Of a stretch of DNA of 49,210 nucleotides, positions 30,138 through 38,000 are shown piece by piece. Within the stretch, counting starts at the first letter, position 1. Each line of letters opens with the position of its first letter. The stretch is from Treponema sp. (GTDB taxonomy: Bacteria > Spirochaetota > Spirochaetia > Treponematales > Treponemataceae), in the NCBI GenBank assembly GCA_017470605.1, contig JAFUYH010000049.1:1-49210 (forward strand), written 5' to 3'. Below the pieces are notes generated by a model. It did no database searches, was not told the DNA's origin, and was given only the letters and a program-made list of their open reading frames with translations. Position numbers and translations under genes: made by a program.

Positions 30138-32366
30138 CTAAGATGCAAAAACATCATAATCGGCAGAAATAACCTGCCGCACGTCTATACCTTCAACAAT
30201 TTCTTTTGAGCCTTTTTCAGTAGTTTTGTGAACCATTCTGTTGCTTGGCAGAGTTCTCATAAGCTTTCTTAAATACTCAAATTCAGGAATCGGCTGGAAT
30301 GCTTTATCTTTGAAACGGGGATCCTCATAATACACAACTTTTTTGCCTTTATACGGAGCCATTCCCTCCAGTAAAACGATACAGCGTGAAAACTCAAGCT
30401 TCATAAGCTCGTCCGCATTCACGAGAGAAACACTTATTTCCTGGCTTGAAAGATTGCTCGCCCCAAGGCTTGCCATATTTGATGACTTGTTATCAAGGAG
30501 AACGGAACGGGTTCCAATAATTCTTGAAATAGCCTCGGCATCCTTTGGTTCATTTGGTGCATATATTATTTTTGTCTTGCAATGTCCCATAAACGGATGA
30601 TTTTCACCATATGTATCTGCCATCTGCTGTATTGACTGACTGATAATAAAGAATGTAACACCATATCCCCGTAAAATTCCCATGTTCTGGGCAATATCCG
30701 GGAAGTAGCCCAAAACAGGGAACTCATCCAAAAGGAACATACACGGATTTTTAAGCTTTACAGAATTTGCATTTGTAGTTCCGTCAGAAAATTTCTTTAT
30801 CATGAAAGTAATAAGCATTCTGAAAACAGGAGCAATTCGGGCAATATGATTGTATGGAACAATCAGATACAACGATATTGCATTTTTCCCGTTGATAAAA
30901 TCATCCACTGAAAAATCAGAATAAGAAGTTGCCTCGGCAACAAGAGGGTCCTGAAACAGAGAGATTTTAGAGAAGACGGTCGAATAGGTTGAGCCACGCT
31001 CTTTTGCAGGCTGCATTGTGGAGCGGTTCGCGGCAAGCCTTATAAGACTGTTGATTGTTTCGGAACCATGGTCTGTTGCAATCATCTCTGCGCACATGGC
31101 CTCTCCACAGCCCTCATTCTCTTCATCGCTTGCTTCTTCACCTGTTTTTCCGTCATCGCTTGCCTCACTCATAAATGCGAGAACTTTTGACATATTTTTT
31201 TCCTTCCAGGGAATTTTGTCTTCCGGTGCAAAGCGTACATGAAGAATAACTGCCGTAAAAATATCACGAGCCTTGTTTGCAAAATATGCGGAGGTTTCAT
31301 CTCCACCGCCCTTGCCTTTTTCGCTGCCGAAAAAGATTTCTGCTATCATATCAGCCCAGGCAAAGGCTGTATTGGGATTATCTGGAATCTCATGGATGGG
31401 ATTGTAGTGTGCCGTCCATTCTGGCTCCACCTCTTTCCATCTTGGGTTTTTCTTATCTTCTTCGGTTATTGGTCTGTCTCCTAAAGGTCTGAATGGAACA
31501 ACCACAGAAAACTTAGATCTATATCCGGCCGAAGCTTCGTAATTTTCGCCCTTCGGGTCAAATACAACAAGCGAACGTCTTCCTTTTACCGCCTTCTTTT
31601 TGGGAGAAACAAATGTAAGAAGTTTTTTTAAGGCTGGATGTTTTTTTAATTTTTTAAGTATCGTCTCTTCCCAAAGAGATACTTTTATCCAATATGGTAT
31701 TCCGTAATTCAGGCAGGTTGTAATTACGGCCGAGACACCCTTGCCGCTTCCTGTCGGAGCAATCATCCATGTATTAAGTGCACCTGAATGACAGATTAAA
31801 TCAGCTATTCGCGGTTTCTTTGTTACAAATGATTTCTTTAAATGAAGAACTACATTCGCTTTTTCCGGGTCTGGATTTATTTTAGAATACACTCCGGCTG
31901 CTTCAAGTTCACCGCATACAACACCATATTTCTGAAGATGCCCGGCTTCTTTCAAGTCTTTCTTTGTTCCCCATCTGGCCGTTCCATATACATTCTGCTT
32001 TTTCTGGTGCGAATTCAAAATAAGGGCTGTGACAAAGTAAAGACAGAAGGCGATTATGAATGAGATGCCTGCCGGTGGAAAAGCCTTGAAAAAATAGTCT
32101 GAATACGTTTCATTAAAAGCATATTTAAAAACACCCAGCAGGAATATCCCCGGATTGTAAAGCCGGTAGCCGGACTTGAAGACCATAACCGGACTGCCGA
32201 TGACACGCTCATCATAATTCATCATCGGGGCAAATTTCTGGGTAGTGATGAAAAGCCCAACGGTAACAATACAGATTGGGACAAGCCAGTTTAGTGCACG
32301 GAGTATGTAATAGTGTCCGTAGCTTTTAGGCTCATCCCTTGAAAACTCTTCTTTCTTCCTGAACAA
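30138..32366 (-). CDS. traG: TraG/VirD4 coupling protein
   Basis: The product has 742 residues. Two to three N-terminal membrane segments (about 27-44, 70-85, 99-115) precede the ATPase with Walker A APTGSGKGVSAV (about 201-212), Walker B CMFLLDEFPVLGYFPD (about 545-560), and ISQSIQQMADTYG. It docks the relaxase-DNA complex to the channel and pumps DNA. An insertion of about 45 residues follows the Walker A region, and acidic loops occur near 400. The start is TTG at 32366 with TAAGGAAAAG upstream; a family-specific promoter and the CCGCCTGCCCA motif lie ahead. Confidence 0.95.
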   Translation of the reverse strand: MFRKKEEFSRDEPKSYGHYYILRALNWLVPICIVTVGLFITTQKFAPMMNYDERVIGSPVMVFKSGYRLYNPGIFLLGVFKYAFNETYSDYFFKAFPPAGISFIIAFCLYFVTALILNSHQKKQNVYGTARWGTKKDLKEAGHLQKYGVVCGELEAAGVYSKINPDPEKANVVLHLKKSFVTKKPRIADLICHSGALNTWMIAPTGSGKGVSAVITTCLNYGIPYWIKVSLWEETILKKLKKHPALKKLLTFVSPKKKAVKGRRSLVVFDPKGENYEASAGYRSKFSVVVPFRPLGDRPITEEDKKNPRWKEVEPEWTAHYNPIHEIPDNPNTAFAWADMIAEIFFGSEKGKGGGDETSAYFANKARDIFTAVILHVRFAPEDKIPWKEKNMSKVLAFMSEASDDGKTGEEASDEENEGCGEAMCAEMIATDHGSETINSLIRLAANRSTMQPAKERGSTYSTVFSKISLFQDPLVAEATSYSDFSVDDFINGKNAISLYLIVPYNHIARIAPVFRMLITFMIKKFSDGTTNANSVKLKNPCMFLLDEFPVLGYFPDIAQNMGILRGYGVTFFIISQSIQQMADTYGENHPFMGHCKTKIIYAPNEPKDAEAISRIIGTRSVLLDNKSSNMASLGASNLSSQEISVSLVNADELMKLEFSRCIVLLEGMAPYKGKKVVYYEDPRFKDKAFQPIPEFEYLRKLMRTLPSNRMVHKTTEKGSKEIVEGIDVRQVISADYDVFAS

Positions 32367-32379
32367 AACTTTTCCTTAC

Positions 32380-32391
32380 TGGGCAGGCGGA
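32380..32391 (-). promoter_or_regulatory. Leader motif TCCGCCTGCCCA before traG
   Basis: On the minus strand TCCGCCTGCCCA ends two bases before the traG ribosome binding site. All 12 bases can pair with 5541-5552 of the par leader RNA. Confidence 0.6.
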
Positions 32392-32408
32392 AAGGTTTTA
32401 TTTACTTT

Positions 32409-32437
32409 ATTATATATTCTATTTATACTATTTGCAA
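32409..32437 (-). promoter_or_regulatory. Promoter of the traG-trbL operon
   Basis: On the minus strand TTGCAA (32437-32432), 17-base spacer, TATAAT (32414-32409). It would give a leader of about 36 nt containing the CCGCCTGCCCA motif. Confidence 0.75.
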
Positions 32438-32444
32438 TATTTAT

Positions 32445-32585
32445 TTGGCACCCAACTGGGGTGGTAAAAGAAAAGGTGCCGGTCGCAAAAAAGGAATATC
32501 AGTTGTTTACAAAACCTTTTCTGTAAGCCTTCCTGAAGATGCGGACTGGGAATGCTGTCTTTCAAATCTTGAAACGGATAGGTAA
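32445..32585 (+). CDS. Small basic protein (GGKRKGAGRKKG type), possibly partial
   Basis: From a TTG at 32445 this 46-residue frame begins APNWGGKRKGAGRKKG and continues with VSLPEDADWECCLSN. Small plasmid and phage proteins with the WGGKRxGAGRxxG start, likely DNA-binding, usually continue into a longer ribbon-helix-helix-like part, so this may be a truncated relic. A TTTACT/TATACT promoter (17-base spacer, from 32401) would start transcription only a few bases before the TTG, with no ribosome binding site. It is divergent from traG. Confidence 0.4.
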   Translation: MAPNWGGKRKGAGRKKGISVVYKTFSVSLPEDADWECCLSNLETDR

Positions 32586-32737
32586 AAATCGTAAAATAAT
32601 CTTATCTTAATCCAGCACATAAAACTTCTGTGGAAAGCGTTTGCCGTTGACAAGCCCGTAGTGCAGCAGATCAAATTATTGAAATAAAACTTTTTTTTTG
32701 TATAGTTATTACAAAAAAAAGAAACGGGGGCATTATT
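32586..32737 (+). promoter_or_regulatory. Upstream region and promoter of the MORN-like cargo gene
   Basis: TTGAAA (32679-32684), 16-base spacer, TATAGT (32701-32706), then GGGGG before the ATG at 32738. The rest of the gap shows no gene. Confidence 0.6.
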
Positions 32738-34141
32738 ATGAAATACCTAAAAAAATCAATTGCTGTATTAATTGCAGCTTCTTCACTAAGTTTTGGCTTT
32801 GCACAGGTTTCAATTGGAGGGGTGTCTGTTCAGAATACAGAATCTCAAAAAATGGAAATTGAAACAAAGTATGGTAAATTTACAGTAAAAAGCGGATTTC
32901 CTGTAGAAAGATATGAATCTGGTGCGATAAAATCCTTCTATATTGAAGATTTTGGCCAGCCTCTTTACAATGCAAAACTTAAACACCCTGATTATGGTGA
33001 AATCATTGTTGCGACACCAGTTCCAAAAGAAGATTATTTAAGCCAGCAGGCAGCACAGGCTCTTGAATTTTGGGAAAACGGAAATATTAAAACATTAAAA
33101 CTTGCTGATATTAAATACAGTTACAACGAAGGTGGTTATTTCAGAATAAAGTTTGATAAATATAAAGAATCATTGTCAGTATTTCCAAAAAGCAGAATTT
33201 CTTTTTATGAAAATGGAATGATAGAATCTCTCTATGTTGCGAACGGTCAGTCATTCAAGTTTTTGCGTGATGCAAGTATAAACACAAAAAGCAAAGCTGC
33301 TTTTAAGAATCAATCAAAAGTTTCTTTTTATAATGATGGAAGTATTAAAGAATATTCTCCGCAAAATGCAAAAATTACAAATCCACTTAATTTCAAAATA
33401 AAAGACGGAACTTCTGTTATCGTGAGTAAAGACAATCCTACAATGGCAATCGGATTTTATCCAGCAACAGGATCATCTCTAGCCCTGGGTGACAGCATAA
33501 TCATAAAATGCCTTCCAACAGAACCTGTATATTTTTATGAAAATGCAACTTCTCTCAAACAAATCTCATGGTTCTTTGATACTGTAAATTTTACTCTCGG
33601 GAATGTACATTTTTACAGCGGACTGAATGGAGAGAGAGTTTCGCAAACTGTTTACTTTAATGAAGATGGAACTATAAAAACTGTAACCGGAATCATGGAA
33701 ACATCTTTTGACGGAACAAAAAAACTATCAACCTACCCGACTCTGATTGAAGGACAGGCTGTAAATGTACGTCAAATTGATTATGACAATAACGGAAACA
33801 TGGTAATGGCAGACCTTGGCCGAAATCCGATAGAATTATCTTCTGCGATAGTAAAAGACGGCATTCAATCAATAAAAGCCTGGAAGCTTTATTACAAAGA
33901 TGCAAAGAAAGTTGCTGCCATCGGAAATATACACCTGCAAAGCTCAAAAGGCAACTTCTATGACACAAACGCTGATGCAATACTTCTGCTGGACGGAGAT
34001 AAGATTATTAAAACAATAAAGCCTCAAAATGATGAAAAACTTACTGCCGATAGCACTATACTTTTTGATAAGGATGGCAATATAACAGGCTACACTGCAA
34101 TAAATTCTACAGGACTTACTGTAGAAACAAAGTTAAACTAG
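32738..34141 (+). CDS. Secreted protein with MORN-variant-like repeats
   Basis: The product has 467 residues. A signal peptide (1-22, cleavage after SFGFAQ) is followed by repeated units with an aromatic-x-E/D-N/D-G-x-I-K/E-x-hydrophobic core: YESGAIKSFYIED, WENGNIKTLKLAD, YENGMIESLYVAN, YNDGSIKEYSP, FNEDGTIKTVTG, YDNNGNMVMADL. These resemble antitoxin/MORN-variant repeats seen in periplasmic or surface proteins. It and the next lipoprotein gene stand apart from the transfer operons as cargo. Role unknown; a surface or periplasmic location is likely. Confidence 0.75.
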   Translation: MKYLKKSIAVLIAASSLSFGFAQVSIGGVSVQNTESQKMEIETKYGKFTVKSGFPVERYESGAIKSFYIEDFGQPLYNAKLKHPDYGEIIVATPVPKEDYLSQQAAQALEFWENGNIKTLKLADIKYSYNEGGYFRIKFDKYKESLSVFPKSRISFYENGMIESLYVANGQSFKFLRDASINTKSKAAFKNQSKVSFYNDGSIKEYSPQNAKITNPLNFKIKDGTSVIVSKDNPTMAIGFYPATGSSLALGDSIIIKCLPTEPVYFYENATSLKQISWFFDTVNFTLGNVHFYSGLNGERVSQTVYFNEDGTIKTVTGIMETSFDGTKKLSTYPTLIEGQAVNVRQIDYDNNGNMVMADLGRNPIELSSAIVKDGIQSIKAWKLYYKDAKKVAAIGNIHLQSSKGNFYDTNADAILLLDGDKIIKTIKPQNDEKLTADSTILFDKDGNITGYTAINSTGLTVETKLN

Positions 34142-34152
34142 GAGGATTCTTT

Positions 34153-34896
34153 ATGAAAACAAAAAATATAGTTAAATCAATTTCAGTATTTTTGTTGCTG
34201 GCTTTTCTGATACCTTCATGCAAGGCCCCAGTAAGCCCAGACAATAACGAAATAACTTCTGAAGAAGATACCATTACACCAGGCTGGTATATGTACACCA
34301 CAAATGCCAATTCTGATTATCCGCAGCAAACATTCCTTTACATAAATACCAGCGGAGCAATTGAAAGAGCCGGAAGTTCAGCTTACGAATACACAGGTTC
34401 TCAGCTGGAAATGATGCAGCAGCAACTTTCCTATACAATCTGTAAAAAGAATGCAGATGGAATTATAATTACATTTGAACCATGCGATGCACCTTCCTGG
34501 GGAACGGTGAATAATGAAACTGACACTTCTACTTGCCCATATGAAGAAGGTGAATACTTGGACATATATAAGCAATATGAATTACAAGGATATGTAACAT
34601 CAGTTTTATTTTACTGGCCTATAAACAAGAACCTACCCTTATGGTCTGAAGGGGCAATTGAATATTTTGTTGCCTGCAGCGAAGAATATGGATACATAAA
34701 TGAAAATAATGTCTTTGTGGTAGGCTCACTATTAAAAGCAGAAGATGAGATACAATTTTCAGTCAGAATAAAGAAGGACGCTTATAATACAGGCATATAT
34801 TATTGTAATGTTAAATTTACAGATAATTCTGATAACAACAATAATGAAAATAATGATTCTGGAATAACTTTAGATGCTGGTTATGAATGGTGGTGA
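34153..34896 (+). CDS. Putative lipoprotein
   Basis: The product has 247 residues. A lipoprotein signal peptide with lipobox LIPSC (cysteine at about 23) begins the protein; the mature part is acidic and rich in Y, N and S, with repeated aromatic-polar strands and an asparagine-rich stretch before the C-terminus. AGGAGG sits in the 11-base gap after the MORN-like gene, so the two are cotranscribed. No family recognised. Confidence 0.78.
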   Translation: MKTKNIVKSISVFLLLAFLIPSCKAPVSPDNNEITSEEDTITPGWYMYTTNANSDYPQQTFLYINTSGAIERAGSSAYEYTGSQLEMMQQQLSYTICKKNADGIIITFEPCDAPSWGTVNNETDTSTCPYEEGEYLDIYKQYELQGYVTSVLFYWPINKNLPLWSEGAIEYFVACSEEYGYINENNVFVVGSLLKAEDEIQFSVRIKKDAYNTGIYYCNVKFTDNSDNNNNENNDSGITLDAGYEWW

Positions 34897-35003
34897 TTTG
34901 AAAAAGCTTTCCTGAACAGTGGAAATAAAGAAAACTTTTATGTCCTCTATTTTAATGGAGAATAATCAACTTCCTACATGGTGCTATTAACCAAAATCGA
35001 TAA

Positions 35004-35038
35004 AAAAGAGGCTGCTTCAAATCAGAGCAGCCTCTTTT
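35004..35038. terminator. Two-way intrinsic terminator
   Basis: AAAAGAGGCTGCT and AGCAGCCTCTTTT form a perfect 13-bp stem with a nine-base loop and A/T-runs on both sides. It lies exactly between the convergent lipoprotein and adhesin genes. The preceding 34897-35003 shows no gene. Confidence 0.93.
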
Positions 35039-35044
35039 ACCATT

Positions 35045-38000
35045 CTAAGGTCTGTATGTACACAGACAGTCCCTTACTTCTTCATAAACATTATAATGCG
35101 CAACATTCGGCTCAGATTTACCATTATGAGTAATAGAAATTACGATTGTTCCAAGCAGTCTGCCACCTTTGTTTGTTGTATCCGTTGACTGAAAAGTAAC
35201 AAGCTCACAGTCAACATGATTAGTCATAATATGAGGAGCAACATTAACCTTATCATTTGTACCATATTCTCCATTCTTATATTTCCCAGAAACAATGTCT
35301 TGATAAGTAAAGTTTATATCGCCATCAGCCTGAATTGTACCAGGACAGTAAAGCCAAGGATTATTTCGAAAATCACTCACAGACATATAAGTATTACGCT
35401 TGCTGGTATCTTCGACCAGTGTATAAACTTTACTTTCATCATCAGTATAGTTTTGAACCGCTGTAGTTACTCCATTATTAGTAACCGTGATCTTATATGG
35501 ATATTTACTGTCACCTCCATCATCATGATACCAATAACATTCATAATTTTGAGGTTTAAAATCATTTTCAGTTCCTGGTTTCATAAGACGAATGTAGTCT
35601 GAATAATATTTGGTCCCCAAACTTGTATAACTATGATATGTAACCTGCCACTTAAACGCATGATAATCTGGATATTCAGACGCATAATACAGATGCTTTA
35701 TAAGATACATATCGTATGGAGCTGTTTGATCTGTTGAATGAATTAAGGTTATGGATTTATCTTGTAAATTCTCTGAACCTGTTATTCCTGTAACACCAGC
35801 AGTCGGCTGAAACTTAATTGATGAAATAGTTCCATTTATCTTACTTTCAACTATACCAAATTGAACTGTAAATTGTTCACCATCACCTAATTTTATATTG
35901 TCATTTTCTAAATGTGACCACTTACCCTTCAAGTTAGAAGTAGATGTAATTTTCGGTGTAAGATTCGAAGAATAACGAATATATCCAGTTAAAGTTTGTG
36001 AACCTATTACAGAATCATTTGCTTTGTTCTTAGCAACAAGATCAATTCTAATATTATTGCCAGTTTCTGTTATTGGATTGATAATTATTTTTCCAGTTCC
36101 TGTAACACCATCATCTGAAGATGTTCCTTTTTGAACCGTTGCATTAAATACAGTATTCAAATCAGGGGAAGAAATTACGATTTCAGCATTTGCTGGGCTT
36201 ACCGTATAATCGAAAGAAACAGTTTCTGTTGGTTTGATATTAAAACTAGTATTACCCTTTACAGCAAATTTGTAGTTCCATGCGACACGTACCTGCAAGT
36301 TGCCCTTCGCATTACCATCAGTTACACAATAAAGATTTCCAGAACCTTCTTTTAAGCCTTCAATTTCTACATAACCTACTCCGTTAGCATCACAGCCCAA
36401 ATCTCTATAAGTAAAGAAATCATCACTCTGATTCATTGTCCAGGTAAGATTTGCATTTGCAGGGCTTACTGTGTACTTTACTTTCTTTGTTCCAAAAGGC
36501 TGAACTGTTGCACTTGTAGATTCCAGAACAAAGCTCTTCCCAGCTTGTACAAGTACAGTACATTTTGCGACAGATTTGCTGTCTGGAAGCTGAGCCATAA
36601 CTTCGGCTTCGCCTACATTCACAGGATAAATTGTTACATTCTGACCGCTACCCATAACACGGCAAACCTCTTCCTGCCCTGCATTACTTACAGTCCAAAT
36701 AAGGTCATTATAATCATTTGAGCTTTCAGCATTCTCAATAGTTGCCTTTAAGGCAGAACCGGAAGAGCCTTTAGTAAGGGTAATATAGCTTTTATTAAGC
36801 GTTACGGCTTTATCTGCAGAACCAGGTACAACAATATAGAACTGTAAATTACTTGCAGCCTTTTCATGCGAACAGGTAATTAAAGCTTCTCCGCTCTTGT
36901 TTGCTGTAATATAAATACTCTGACCTGTTACAGTTCCATTGCTGTTGATTCCTGCAATGCTGATTATATCAGTATCACTTGTACTCCACTTTAGGTTTTG
37001 CTGGTCACTGGTTACAATTCCAGAACCAGTAATTGAAGCGCTTAAAGTCTGGCTCTTGCCTTTATTTACGGTGTAAATTGTAGTAGAGGAAGTAATATAA
37101 CAGGCATTTACAGGCGCTTCCTTTACATAAACCATCATTTCTGCACTTGCCTGAACAACTCCTGTGCTGTTTGCTACAAGTTTTGCATATACATTAGCAG
37201 TTCCGGCGTTTATTGCAGTAATCTGAGCAGTTGATTTTGTTCCTTCTATCTTACAGATTTCTGCATTTGATGTTGAGTATTCAACATGTGTAGAAACCTT
37301 TGTATTTGGAATCTGCATTGTTTCAAAGTTTACAGTTCCCTGTGTAATAGTCAGATATTCATCAGGAAAAGCAAAGGTTGAATATTCCTGAACAGTTACT
37401 ACAATCTGCTGGTCATAAGCTGATTTAGGATGATGAATTGTGACAGTTGCCTGTCCCTGCTGCAATGGTGTAATTGTACAGACATTTGCAGAGTAGACAA
37501 AATCAATAACGTCATAAACATCAAGAGACCATGTAAAATTATATTTATCTGTAGAGGCTCCATTTACAAGACTTGCTGTTATAGTCTGGCTGGAATCAGT
37601 AGGTTTCATTGTGATAATAGAACTTGGAACATTGATGTAACATTCACTTTCTACAACCTTATCGCAAACACAAAGAAGCTGAGCTGAATAAGCTGCCTTC
37701 GGATGACTTACAGTAATGTATGCAGTACCTTCTTTTAAGGCTTTTATCTTTCCTACTTCATTTTGTCCATAAACAGTACAAACAGAAGGATCACTGGAAG
37801 TCCAGACAAAATCACTAAAATCGCCTTCACTTCCACCAATCAAATCTGCAGAAACTGAAGTATAGTTTGAATTTACATTTACAGTAATTACAGAAGATGT
37901 AAGCTGAATGTATGGACTTGCACTTGCAGCAATAGGATCAACACACTGAGCAATAATCTGTAATGGGTATGTACAGCTTGGGTTCGCTACTGTAATCATA